Shown piece by piece: positions 11,915 to 22,910 of a stretch of DNA of 64,000 bases. Positions within the stretch are counted from its first letter, which is position 1, and each line of letters begins with the position of its first letter. Made by a program: the position numbers and the translations under genes. Source of the stretch: Pyrus communis (Eukaryota > Streptophyta > Magnoliopsida > Rosales > Rosaceae); contig NC_084803.1 in the NCBI RefSeq assembly GCF_963583255.1, forward strand, positions 5,997,238 through 6,061,237, given 5' to 3'. The notes under the pieces are model-generated. The model did no database searches, was not told where the DNA came from, and saw only the letters and a list, made by a program, of their open reading frames with translations.

Positions 11915-13906
11915 ATGGGGTTCTGTCTCCCTCACATCCTTGCTTTTCTAACTGTAAGCTTTCTAATTTTGATATATTACTTTTTGATTTCAGTTGATTT
12001 GCGTTTGCTTCCGTGCTGATGAGGGTTCAAATATTGTTAATTTGCAGCTCACACTGGTGGCATGCCATGCTGCTCTACCACCTCAACTTTACTGGAACTC
12101 TGTCTTGCCAAACTCAAAAATGCCAAAAGCTATCAGTGAACTTCTCCAGCCTGCAGGTTAGTATTAGAGTCTCAGAGAAGCTCAGATGTTGTGTATTCCT
12201 TAGACAATAATTCTATTTAGACATACAAAATTAATACCATTACTGACATTCTCACTAACGAGTTTAACCATCGTATACATGTAAGAAATGCATCTAAATA
12301 TTCTCTAAAAGTGATATAATCCATTGTAATAGCAACAATTTAGTATTATAAAAGATGAAGGGATGGAATAGCTTAAATGTTCTCATTGATCATTGGATTG
12401 TGGTCTTGGTATACATGTACTTATTTTCTCACATGTGTAAAAAAAAGCCAAAATATAATAAGTCAATTTCAAAACAATCGGTCAACTTTTTATAAACTTT
12501 TCTCTTGTGTAATTAATTGAAATTTCTAAAACCAAGTGGTTGATGCGTTCTTGATACCTTCAATAATTTGACTTCCCAATTGTGCATATCTGCCGATAAA
12601 CTTAATGGCACTTAGCTATATGATCTTATGTTGTTAGAAAATATAATTTGACTTCACAATTATGAATATGTGCCGACAAACTTGACTGCACTTTTAGTTT
12701 TAGATATATGATCTTAACAGCGAATCCCCATATTTTCTATATATGATCCAAATATTCTCACAAATTTTAGCTTAATAATTTTGATGTTCTACCTCTTCTC
12801 ACTTGCTCTCTATTTATGTTTGCTAATTTGCAGATTTCACAGAAGATAAGAGCACCTCTGTTGTAGTAGGAAAGGGTGGTGTCAACGTTGATGCTGGAAA
12901 AGGAAAGCCCGGAGGCACCCATGTCGATGTTGGGAAGGGTACTGGAGTGCATGTGGACGCTGGAAAGGGAAAGCCTGGAGGCACCAATGTAAACGTCGGG
13001 AAGGGCGGAGTGCACGTGGAAGCCGGAAAAGGAAAGCCAGGCGGTGGCACTAACGTGACCGTAGGAGGCAAAGGCGGTGTTGGGGTGAACGCCGGGAAGG
13101 GAACCAACGTTGGTGTTGGCAAAGGAGGAGTGTCCGTAAACACAGGGCACAAGGGAAAGCCTGTGCATGTTGGAGTAACACCAGGACCAAACCCTTTTGT
13201 ATACAAGTATGCAGCCACGGAAACCCAACTCCATCAAGACCCAAACGTCGCTATTTTCTTCTTGGAGAAAGACATGCGTCCTGGAACAACAATGAAATTG
13301 CACTTCACCACGAATTCAAACACGCAAACCTTCGTGCCGCGCGAAACTGCGGAATCCATCCCATTTTCGTCGAACAGGCTGCCAGAAATCTTCAACCAAT
13401 TTTCAGTGAAATCGGGTTCTGTGGAAGCGGATATAATCAAGGGTACGATTCAAGAGTGCGAGAATCCAGCCATTAGAGGAGAGGAGAAATATTGTGCTAC
13501 CTCTTTGGAGTCCATGATTGACTTCAGCACTTCCAAGCTTGGAGGAGAAAATGTTCGAGCAATTTCGACAGAAGCCGGGATAGGAGCCACTTTGCAGAAG
13601 TACACAATAGCTTCTGGAGCGAAGAAGTTGGCGGCGGATAAGTCCGTCGTGTGTCACAAGCAGAACTATCCCTATGCTGTTTTTTACTGCCATGCAACAA
13701 AAACAACCAGAGCTTATGTGGTGCCCCTTAAAGGTGCTGATGGGGTGAATGTTAAAGCAGTAGCAGTCTGCCACACAGACACATCAGATTGGAACCCTAA
13801 ACATTTGTCCTTCCAAGTCCTCAAAGTCAAGCCGGGAACTGTTCCGGTCTGCCATTTCCTTCCCAGTGATCATGTTGTCTGGGTTCCAAACCAGAAATCT
13901 ACATGA
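11915..13906 (+). CDS. RD22: RD22-like BURP-domain protein (gene A), intact, 3 exons
   Basis: Exons are 11915-11953, 12048-12156 and 12834-13906, all with GT..AG introns, encoding about 406 aa. The start MGFCLPHILAFLT plus exon 2 forms a secretory signal peptide, probably cleaved after ...VACHA. A short segment with LYWNSVLP follows, then Gly/Lys-rich VGKGGV and VDAGKGKPGG repeats (about residues 55-155), then the BURP domain. The C-terminal signature is complete: CH-X10-CH-X25-CH-X25-CH-X8-W. RD22-type BURP proteins are apoplastic or wall-associated and linked to drought and ABA responses; their biochemistry is unsettled. The neighbours are further BURP copies, and gene B is a near-identical paralog. 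There are no stops or splice defects. Confidence 0.95.
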
Positions 13907-14919
13907 TTTGACTGATCAAACCTTCAGTTCTACGTATGATTATGTGATCAACTTAATTAGCATAGTTTGAGTGGCAACAGTTCGAAATTAAATCGTCTGT
14001 CGATTACTTGTTATTGTCACTATGTATTTCAACCTATCTATAAACTCATAAATGAAAGCATGCTATCGTGTGGACTTGTACCGAAAGCATGCTATAGTGA
14101 ACGTGCTCTACAACATTCAGTAATAGTTATATATGCTTTGACTCTGTGGTGCCATTTGTCCATTGGTTTAGTATTGAATTGTGGTGCTACTATATGCATG
14201 ATACACAGGTTACATCTCTTTTGTCTTAGGAGAGGGAGGGTGTTGAGAATGTATGGAGTGTGAATCTCATGTTAGATATTTAACGAATTTTGTATGTGCT
14301 TATAAGGAAGTGTAACCTCAATTTCTTTACGATCTAATCAAAGCAAGAGAATGCCAAGAAGCTAAAATCCTAAACCAAGGGGACACCTCATAACATCAGA
14401 CTGCTCTGTTTTCAAACTATGTTGGCTTGCCTGGTTACCGCTTCTCAAATTAATGTACATGTTGGCATCCAGGTTTGTCTCACTTTCTTTTTTTTTCTTC
14501 TAACTTTAAGGGGTTGTTTGACTTGTTTTGCAGGTTTAGACCTTTAGCTTTGGTTTTAGAGGGGTTAGGTTTCACGTCCCCCCTCCTGTTTTCTTTATTT
14601 CATTCTCGTTTTGTGTTTCTAGAAGGGTAAGGTTTATGTCCCATCTTTTTTTTCGTGTATTCCTTTTTATTGTCTTTGTTTTTTGAGAGGTAAGGTTTAT
14701 ATGTACAACCTCAGATTGGCTTCAAGAACTCATTTCCACAACCAATCGTCCTTGTGATTTACACAGGTTTTCACTTTCGCACAAGAAGAAAATGAGGCAA
14801 CAACCACGGAACAAGCTTGGCTGTTGCTAGCCTAGTGATTGCTAAATACGTGACAAAAAGTTAAAAAATCGCACCAAAAAGTAAAAAATTATGACATGCT
14901 GTTTGTCACGCTTGCAGGA
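13907..14919. other. 3' flank of BURP gene A, no gene seen
   Basis: Contains the probable 3' UTR and AT-rich spacer, collinear with 28448-29422. At 14920-14924 it holds a single ATAGC, the unoccupied counterpart of the Copia insertion at 29428. Short frames here are not conserved as protein between the copies. Confidence 0.7.
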
Positions 14920-14924
14920 ATAGC

Positions 14925-15415
14925 TACCCCAGAAACAATCACCTGGCTCTGTGGCTATTTCCCTTTTTTCTTGCAGTGTTCACATGTAGCTCTTGTTTCT
15001 ACTTTGTATAGTTTGAAGAATTCCATTTTGAATTTATTTGCCTTCGCTTAAAATGAAGTTGCGGTTTTTGAAGAGTGTTCTTCGGGATTTCTAAATCTAT
15101 TTTTAACTTCGACTTTTCATGTTCATATGATAAAGTAATTGAGTTAAAAAAGAAAAAAAAAAGTTTTTTAGTTAAAATGGTTTTTATGATTTATATAACT
15201 CCTTATCGGACAAAGTCAAAAATTACTTCTACTAATTCTCATTATTAAGACAAAAGTGAGAAGTTATGTTAATCTTACAAACTATTTTGACTATAAAAAG
15301 TAGAATAAATTACGTTTTCCCTTAATGATTTTGACTAGCTAGCTACCCAAAAATAACAACCATCGTATGAAAAGTTTGGCTAACATATCTTGTTGTCCAT
15401 TTATGTTGGTAAATC
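14925..15415. other. Duplicated spacer upstream of BURP copy D
   Basis: Collinear with 34498-34976. No coding region is recognisable. BURP exons 1 and 2 and a TATA box like that of genes A-C are missing here, so copies D and E probably lost their 5' ends before duplication. Confidence 0.6.
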
Positions 15416-15481
15416 CGCGGACTACATTACTGTTGGCAAAGGGGGAGCTATCGTTCACAACCAAGTTGCAGATGTTGCAAC

Positions 15482-15885
15482 TGTTAGACAAATAAGGAAT
15501 ATGGTTGGAGTCCTTGTGTAATTGTATATAATATTATTATTGGAAGAATAAGCCGTCCTACAGCCGTCCTACCTTGTCCTACCTACACACTAGCCGTCCT
15601 ACAGCCGTCCTACCTTGTCCTACCTACACACTAGGACGGCTACCTTGTCCTCTACAGCCGTCCTACCTACACACTAGGACGGCTACCTTGTCCTACCTAC
15701 ACACTTGTATCATGTATATATATCCTTGTAATCTTGTAGAGAAACACAATGAGAAAAAATTAAGTATTCTCTTCCATTTGCATTCTCTTCCATAAGCATT
15801 CTCTTCCATTTGCATTCTCTTCCATTTTTCCACATTCATGTATCAATAACAAATATAATTTTTAGCCTACATACCTTTTTCTACA
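15482..15885 (+). repeat. 5' LTR of deleted Copia
   Basis: 404 bp, TG...CA. Positions 15551-15712 contain reiterated AGCCGTCCT/CCTTGTCCTACCTACACACT units and the inverse AGGACGGCT. Confidence 0.93.
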
Positions 15886-15952
15886 TGGTATACAGAGCAG
15901 GTTTATAACCCTAGCCCTAATTTTTTTTTCGGCAGCTTTCTCTGCCGTTCCC

Positions 15953-17796
15953 ATGGCTGACTCTTCTTCTTCCGATGGTGTTTTTTCCCTTCATCATTCC
16001 GACCACCCGAATCTTGTCCTTGTATCCAAGAAGTTGAATGGTGATAACTACACATCCTGGGCCCGTGGCATGCAGCTTTCCTTGAGTGCCAAGAATAAAC
16101 TTGGTTTCATCACTGACGATATCCAAGAACCTTCTTCCTCCGACGACCCTGATGCTCACGCGGCTTGGCGTCGTTGCAATGACATGATTCTCTCTTGGCT
16201 TCTGCATTCCTTGGAACCTGACCTTCAAGAATCTGTGCTTTTTTCCACCTCTGTCCAAGCTGTATGGGATGATCTTCGCGAACGCTTCTCTCAGAGTAAT
16301 GCTCCACGCATCTTCCAACTCAACCGGGAACTTGCTACAATTTCTCAAGGTTCTTCTTCTATCTCCGCCTATTTTACTCGCCTGAAAGCTCTCTGGGATG
16401 AGCTTGCTTCTTATAATGATGGCTGCACGTGCTCTTGCAATGCCAAGCATGACCGTCAATAACTCATGCAATTTTTAATGGGCCTCAACGAATCCTTTGC
16501 TGTTGTTCGTGACCAGATTCTTTTAATGAATCCTCTTCCCACTGTTCGTCAGGCCTGTTCCTCGGTGTCTCAAGCTGAAAAACAACGCTCCCTGGGCGTC
16601 CTCCGCTCTGTCGATCAACCTGCTGCCATGGCTGTTCGTGGCCCGTCCCGTCCTCCTGGTCTTCGGCGACAAGGGGAGAATCTTGTGTGTCGCCTTCATA
16701 AGTCACTTTATGGTCTTAAGCAGGCTTCTCGCCAATGGTTTGCCAAATTCACTAGTGCCATCATTTCTGCCGGTTTTCAACAATCCAAAGCTGACTATTC
16801 ATTGTTCACTAAAAAGTCTGGTATTTCTTTCACAGCTTTGCTCATTTATGTGGATGATATTGTGATTACAGGCAATGATGCTAGTGCCATTAATTCTCTG
16901 AAGTCTTTTCTCCGTGATCATTTTCGGATAAAAGACCTTGGTGATTTAAAATATTTTTTGGGTATTGAGGTTTCTCGTTCCAAACAAGGGATTTATATTT
17001 CTCAACGCAAGTATGCATTAGAGATTCTCAAGGACTATGGTTTTTTGGGAGCACGACTCATTGCTTTTCCTATGGATGACACAAAATTATCTGATAAAGG
17101 AGAACTTCTCAAGGATCCTGAAAAGTATCGACGATTAGTAGGTCGGTTAATATATCTCACTATCACTCGGCCGGATATCACCTATTCTGTGCATGTTCTA
17201 AGCCGTTTTATGCACGAGCCAAGGATATCTCATATGATGTTGCGCTTCGTATTGTTCGTTATTTGAAGGCTACTCCAAGTCAAGGTTTATTATTTCGTTC
17301 TGACAACCAGACCAAGTTAACTGCGTTTTGTGATTCTGATTGGGCAGGTTGCCCTATCACTCGCCGTTCGACTACTGGGTATTGTGTATTCTTGGGCGGT
17401 TCTTTGATTTCTTGGCGGACGAAACGACAGAAAACCGTTTCGCTCTCTTCAGCAGAGGCAGAATATAGGGCCATGGCAGGTGCTTGTTGCGAGATAGTTT
17501 GGCTTCGTTTTTTGTTGAAGGATTTGAACATTCCTTTGGATGGTCCTTCCATTTTATTTTGTGATAATCAAGCAGCGTTACATATAGCTGCCAATCCTGT
17601 TTTTCATGAACGAACTCGTCACATTGAGATGGATTGTCACTTTATACGAGATAAGATTGTAGATGGCACAATAGAGACCAAGCATGTGGGTACGGCACAA
17701 CAGTTGGCAGACTTGTTTACCAAACCTCTTGGGAAAGAAAAGTTTTCGGGTATGTTACGCAAGTTGGGAGTTCTTGACATCCACTCTCCAACTTGA
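15953..17796 (+). pseudogene. Deleted Copia gag-RT-RNase H coding remnant
   Basis: The start MADSSSSDG and the segment with NYTSWARGM and LGFIT are the N-terminal Gag domain of plant Copia elements. TAA at 16460-16462 interrupts it in frame. Gag then continues from about 16466 and joins directly, in frame, to the C-terminal part of RT near 16670 (VCRLHKSLYGLKQ, YVDDIVITG near 16850). A frameshift near 17236 precedes the RNase H part (FCDSDWAGC near 17326, [10 protein letters not shown] near 17560). About 2 kb encoding zinc knuckle, protease, integrase and the RT fingers is absent, so it could move only with proteins in trans. Confidence 0.92.
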
Positions 17797-17803
17797 GGGG
17801 GAG

Positions 17804-18207
17804 TGTTAGACAAATAAGGAATATGGTTGGAGTCCTTGTGTAATTGTATATAATATTATTATTGGAAGAATAAGCCGTCCTACAGCCGTCCTCCCTTGTC
17901 CTACCTACACACTAGCCGTCCTACAGCCCTCCTACCTTGTCTTACCTACACACTAGGACGGCTACCTTGTCCTCTACAGCCGTCCTACCTACACACTAGG
18001 ACGGCTACCTTGTCCTACCTACACACTTGTATCATGTATATATATCCTTGTAATCTTGTAGAGAAACACAATGAGAAAAAATTAAGGATTCTCTTCCATT
18101 TGCATTCTCTTCCATAAGCATTCTCTTCCATTTGCATTCTCTTCCATTTTTCCACATTCATGTATCAATAACAAATATAATTTTTAGCCTACATACCTTT
18201 TTCTACA
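17804..18207 (+). repeat. 3' LTR of deleted Copia
   Basis: 404 bp, nearly identical to 15482-15885, with a few substitutions in the GCCGTCCT repeat region and one near 18087. This suggests a fairly recent insertion. Confidence 0.93.
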
Positions 18208-18675
18208 GCAACTAACATTCAATATCTTCACCGGGATGATTCAACTGAAAGCAAATGTTCGGCTACAAGCAAGATGCGTCTGAAAAAGTATAGACTTACA
18301 AAGATGCTGCTGAAAATCTAACACTTGAAGACCCAACTCGAGTACTTTTCTTCTTGCAAGATCGCAGAGTCCATCCCTTTCGGTTCAAGCAAATTGGCAG
18401 AAATTCTTAACCAATTTTCAGTGAAACCGGGGTCTTTGGAAGCCGACATAATGAAAGAACCATCCAATATTGTGAAGGGGTGGCCATTAGCGCCGAAGAA
18501 AAGTATTGTGCCACCTCTCTAGAGTCGATTGATTGACTTCACCACCTCCGCTTGGAAGAAATAATATTAAAGCAATCACGACGGAGGTGGAAAAAGGAGC
18601 TGCCCCGCTGCAGAATTACACAATAACCCCTGGAGTGAAAAAGCTGGCAGGCAACCAACTTATTGTGTGCCATAA

Positions 18676-19630
18676 GAGCAATTACACCCCTTAAAAAATG
18701 CATCAACATTCAGCTCATTTAATTCATTCAATGAACAGTAATAGACTCTAATAAACAGTAATAGGCCAAATGCATTTCCACCCCTAAAACTAAATAACCT
18801 AGTCAATTTTATTAAAATTTTATTAATTTTCATTATAAAATAATAATTTAAATTTTAATTTCTAACATGATCCCTTCTCATTCTTCTTTCCATTTTTCTC
18901 AAAAGGGTCTCTCTGGACCCTCTTTTTTTATTTCTTCCCTGATTTTCCAATTGTGCGGTCAAGCACAATTTCACCACTTTTTCTTCCCTTCTTCTTTTTC
19001 TTCTCTTCAAGCCGCCAAAACCGTTCCTCTAACGCCCGCGAAACCGTTCCTCTATAAAACGCAAACCCAGAACCCCTAATAAATCAGTTCACTCTCCCAC
19101 CGCAACTCTCTCTGCATCTCGCTCCGTACACCCACCAAACTACTCACCACACTAACGCTCCCCTAAAAGTGGACCTCCTCCTCTTGGAAAAGACCCTTTT
19201 GGGTCTCTTCGTCGTCGTGATCGTCACCATCGCCATTTCAAAACTCCGCGACAAGAAATTCAAGCTCCCACCTGATCCTATACCCATACCCGTTTTTTGG
19301 AAACTGGCTCCAGGTCGGCGACGACCTCAACCGCCGTAATCTCACCGACCTCGCCGAGAAATTCAGCGACTGCTTCCTCCTCCTCATAGGGCAACGCAAC
19401 CTCGTAGTCGTCTCCTCGCCGGAGCTCGCCAAGGAGGTGCTCCACACCCAGGGAATTGAATTCGGGTCGAGGGAGGCGTGGCGGTATTGCCTGGCATCAT
19501 GTAGGTCGGGCAAGGGCTCAGCACATTCTGAGCCGGCCTAAAGACCAGCTTGGGCTGGGTGCCAGCCTATCTACTCGGCTGGAGTGGATTGGCAAGGTGC
19601 CGGCCTAAAGGCTCCCCGGTGGAACTACTC
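18676..19630 (+). mobile_element. TIR element (TAA duplication) carrying a C4H 5' fragment, copy 1
   Basis: The left end GAGCAATTACACC and the inverted right end GAGTAGTTCCACC are flanked by TAA (18673-18675 and 19631-19633). Removing the insert rejoins the BURP reading VCHK..YPCAV at the expected place. The 3-bp TAA duplication suggests a PIF/Harbinger-type element. No transposase is present. Inside is a plant promoter-like region with TATAAA near 19052 and the first part of a CYP73A coding exon. The same insert is at 35484-37230. Confidence 0.75.
19169..19478 (+). pseudogene. CYP73A: Trans-cinnamate 4-hydroxylase (CYP73A) N-terminal fragment, copy 1
   Basis: It encodes the start of C4H: membrane anchor [17 protein letters not shown], then [31 protein letters not shown] and [21 protein letters not shown], stopping near residue 98 at EFGSR. 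The normal start codon reads GTG at 19169 and an extra T near 19297 shifts the frame. The rest of the P450, including the heme-binding Cys region, is absent. C4H is the second enzyme of the phenylpropanoid pathway, in the ER membrane. This copy is a captured, dead fragment. Confidence 0.88.
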
Positions 19631-19879
19631 TAAGATGATTTATCCGTGTGCCGTTTTTTACTGCCATGCAATTGAAAAAGCAAGGACTTTTATTGTGCCT
19701 CTGGAAGGCGCTGACAGGACGAAAGCTAAAGCAGTAGCAGCCTGCCAGACACATCTGAACGAAGCCCAAAACATTTTGCCCTCAGAGAGCTCAATGTTAA
19801 GCCAAGAACAACTAATCTCATCTGCCATTTTCTTGAAAACGAGAATGTTGGTTGGGTTTCAAAACAAAAACCTACATGA

Positions 19880-20571
19880 GTTGAATCCGCCGCTCGGGTC
19901 CTCTACTTGATTATGTAGCCCATCAATAACAGTAATTAGCCTGCTCCATTGATAAAAACAATCCCATGAGACTGATTAGCTGTTTATGTCTAAGACTACG
20001 TACTCACTTCATAACATATTCTTATTACTCATTGGCAATGCAAAATTCCCTCTTGTAATAGAGACAAAAAAAGTACCCAAAAAAAAAAAAAAAGCAAAGG
20101 AAAAAAAAAAGATGGGAAGGACAAAGATTAGTTACATATATTTTATTGTATCTCTTAATCTTATCCTACCTCCTATATCAATAATTTGAATGGAAAAAAT
20201 AAGAGTAATGCTAAAAAAACTAAATTTGAAGATTAAAATTACAAACTGAATAATGTGTCACCAGTAGAAATAAGCACGTCTTTTAACACTTAAGTAATAA
20301 ACCAATCATCAACTTTTAAGTTGTTTAGTTTTCAAATTTTAGTCTTCAAATTGAGACTCCTTAGCATTACTCAAAAAATAATAATATCAATGAATATGGA
20401 AAAAATATATATATATAAAACGGTTGATCTCTATTAAACTTGCTAATGACCCGAAGCATAAAGTACTTGCTACCAGTGCAATAAACACTCGCATTACTCA
20501 AAAAATAATAATATCAATGACTACGGAAAAAAATATATAAAATGATTGATCTCTATTAAACCTAAATGACC
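19880..20571. repeat. 3' flank of BURP copy D, duplicated spacer
   Basis: Collinear with 37474-38090. It is AT-rich with A-runs and a short local duplication (ATTACTCAAAAAATAATAAT near 20370 and 20493). No gene is seen. Confidence 0.7.
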
Positions 20572-21930
20572 CCAGGGTCGGCCTTGAGAATTTGTGAGCC
20601 CTAGGCGAGTCTTCAAAGTGGGGCCCTAAAGTTCTCGGACCTCCGACTCTTTGTATATTGGTATGTAGTAAAAAGAATTCGCTAATTACATGAAAAGTCT
20701 ATTTCTTCATCGAATATCTTTAAAAATGAATATCAAAAGAAAAAAGATATACTAACATTACTTAATATTACATGTCACATGTCTTTAGACACAAATGCAC
20801 TAAGTGTTTGCAGTCAAGAGTCTAAGTACTGATTTGGTACTGAGGTGTTCTTATAAAAAGTGGGTATAAAAAAAAGTTGAGTTCAAAAAGGTGTTTGGTA
20901 AACATTTAAAAACAACTTATTTTCACAGTTTTGGGTGAAAATAAGCTGAAAATGTGAAGCAACAAAAATGAGCTTATTCTCATGGCATAGCAGAAGCGGT
21001 TTTTTTTCAAAGCACAGCAATACCAAACTAGATTGAGAGTGAAGAGCAATAAAACTTGATGACCAAGAGAGTAAAAAACAATAAAACTTGATTGATGAAT
21101 ATAATAAGTCAACAACGCCAAGTGGTTCTCTTGTGTTCTTTCTAAAATCAACACACACTAGCGAATCAAATTTTAGAATAACCTAGTTTAACAATGAATT
21201 ATTGAAAAAGAAAATTTAAATTCAAAGTTAAGGTTACCTCAAATTACAATCTTCAGGACCTAGCGATAGAAAGACTGGGAAGTTGAAAGAAAAGGATTCC
21301 AAAGTTATGATTATTCTGGTTTTTGTTATTTTTTTAGGTTATTTTCAAAAGCAAAAGAAAAACAAAAAAAGCATTTAGACAGATTGAGGCCATTAATTTC
21401 ACTAGCCTCTTGTCACACTCGTAGGCTTGTGACAATTGGCCTTTGTATGTTTTTTATTTAAGAAACTCAAGTTTTTTTCTATTTATACAATTTTTATTTA
21501 AAATATTTTTGAAAATAAATAAGAATTTAAACATAAACCACCCATAGGTTTTGTTATTTTTTTTCTAAAGTTGAAAATTTTAAATTCATTCAAAATTAAT
21601 ATTTGTTGAATTATTTTAACTCCTTTTGATTCTAGTAATTTTAAAATTTTTAAAGAACAATTTATCTTTAATTTTAATTTTTAATTTCTTAGATTTGAAA
21701 AAAGCAAAACTTAATGCTTACAAGGTGTTTCGAACTTCCAACCCCAATAAAAACAAAGCGTAACTGTTTCCACTGCACCAACGAAATAATTATGAGGTTT
21801 CTTACGTTTTCTTTATTTATATTTTATATACAGGATGTATAAAAAAATTTGGGATCCCATCCCCCCCCCCCCCCCCCCCCCCCCCGCGGGGGCCCCGGAA
21901 CTTGAGGGCCCTAGGCAACCACCTCCCTCG
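20572..21930. repeat. Degenerate DNA-transposon-like repeat with a poly-C tract
   Basis: It begins CAGGGTCGGCCTTGAG and has a GGGCCCTAGGC-type segment near both sides (20605-20640 and 21907-21919), like the ends of some plant hAT-type repeats. The right terminus is not intact and no clear target duplication was found. Interior short frames show no recognisable protein. A 25-nt C run lies at 21861-21885. Confidence 0.35.
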
Positions 21931-22374
21931 GCTATATGGGAAAAAAATATATATGGAAAGAAAGAAGGATGAAGAAGAATGAAGGAAAAATGGTATAGTG
22001 AATGTAGAGGAAATATACAAGGAATGATACACAATAAAAACAAAAAATTTTAAGTTATTTTCATTCTCAAAATTATGTTTTCATTTGTTGTTCTCTATTT
22101 TTTGAAGCACAAGTTTGGGTGACCAAAATAGCCTAAGGGGACCAAAATAGCCTAAGGGTATAAATGACATTCGCAAAATATAGGATGACTCATTGTCACT
22201 CAATAAGAAGTTGGTTAGTTGAATCAAAAGTTAATGTACCTTAATTGATAAGCAAAATCACGAAGAGTAAACTTAATAATTGAAACATAAATGGTCTTAT
22301 ATCTAATTACGTGCAAAATGACTTTTTCAAAGGCGCTGTTAGAGTGAAACGTAAGAAAAAAAAATGTCGAATTA

Positions 22375-22505
22375 AATACTAGCCACCCCATTAATGTCGA
22401 ATAAATTATGTATCCAGGACTCAATCTACTAGCAACCCCATTAATGTCGAATGAATTATGTACCCAGGACTCAATCTACTAGCCACCACATTAATGTCGA
22501 ATTAA
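22375..22505. repeat. Short tandem repeat, about 50-57 bp unit
   Basis: CTAGCCACCCCATTAATGTC, followed by GAAT.AATTATGTA.CCAGGACTCAATCTA, is repeated about two and a half times upstream of BURP pseudogene C. No function is evident. Confidence 0.7.
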
Positions 22506-22843
22506 ACACTCCAATTTATTTCCACACAAAGAAACAAATAAGAAACGTAAGAAAAAAAATAAAGGCCACCGCATGCTCTGCATTTTCGGTTTCATCCGGT
22601 ATGGATTATTGGATTTCTTATGGTTTTGACATAATATTTTATAATATTAACACGAAAATTTTGCTAAAACCACTACCATGACGAAGAATCTACAAAATGT
22701 CTCACTTTTAAGAGATTTTTCTTACTATTTCTATTTGAATTTGGTACAAAGTTAGAATAAATGCGGAACATCACACGAGGCAGTGGAAGGGGGCACGTGT
22801 TAAACCTAATCCCGACAAATTTGGCACTTTAGTTGACTTCCTC

Positions 22844-22849
22844 TATAAA
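22844..22849 (+). promoter_or_regulatory. TATA box of BURP pseudogene C
   Basis: TATAAA about 62 bp before the exon 1 ATG (22911). This placement resembles that in genes A and B, so the promoter shape is retained although the coding region is broken. Confidence 0.55.
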
Positions 22850-22910
22850 ACTTGAATCGGTCTCCCATTGCTCACCATAGAACCTGAGTTTTCTTGTTTC
22901 GTCCTTTTCA

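Larger units (their letters stand above)
15482..18207 (+). mobile_element. Internally deleted Copia element (2.7 kb)
   Basis: Two 404-bp LTRs (15482-15885, 17804-18207) with TGTTAG...CTACA ends flank a 1.9 kb interior. The target duplication GCAAC is at 15477-15481 and 18208-18212, and the paralog at 35050-35054 has one GCAAC. The primer-binding-like site TGGTATACAGAGC follows the 5' LTR, and the polypurine tract TTGAGGGGGAG precedes the 3' LTR. The LTRs differ at only a handful of positions. Zinc knuckle, protease, integrase and the first half of RT are missing. Confidence 0.95.
15416..19879 (+). pseudogene. BURP copy D, exon-3-like remnant split by two insertions
   Basis: Recognisable pieces are 15416-15481 (DYITVGKGG... 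repeat-type start), 18208-18675 (SKLAEILNQFSVKPGS, then CATSL, VCHK) and 19631-19879 (YP.AVFYCH, VPLEGAD, then a degraded CHFLENENVGWVSKQK end). A deleted Copia (15482-18207) and a TIR element carrying a C4H fragment (18676-19630) interrupt it. Frames shift repeatedly and the third CH motif is damaged (ACQT). The same gene without the Copia, but with the TIR element, is at 34977-37473. It is not functional. Confidence 0.88.

Noticed and set aside
12823..13218. 131-codon Pro/Thr-rich open frame antisense to BURP gene A (and its twin at 27364-27759)
   Set aside because: It is the mirror of the Gly/Lys repeat codons of the BURP gene. It has no splice or promoter signal and simply follows the sense repeat.
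13403..13774. 123-codon antisense frame over the BURP domain
   Set aside because: A shadow of the strongly conserved sense frame, with no recognisable domain.
20572..21930. Considered as an intact hAT transposon
   Set aside because: Only the left end looks right; no matching right terminus or 8-bp duplication could be found.
21813..22043. Minus-strand frame with a poly-Gly run
   Set aside because: Caused by the 25-nt C run and may be an artefact.
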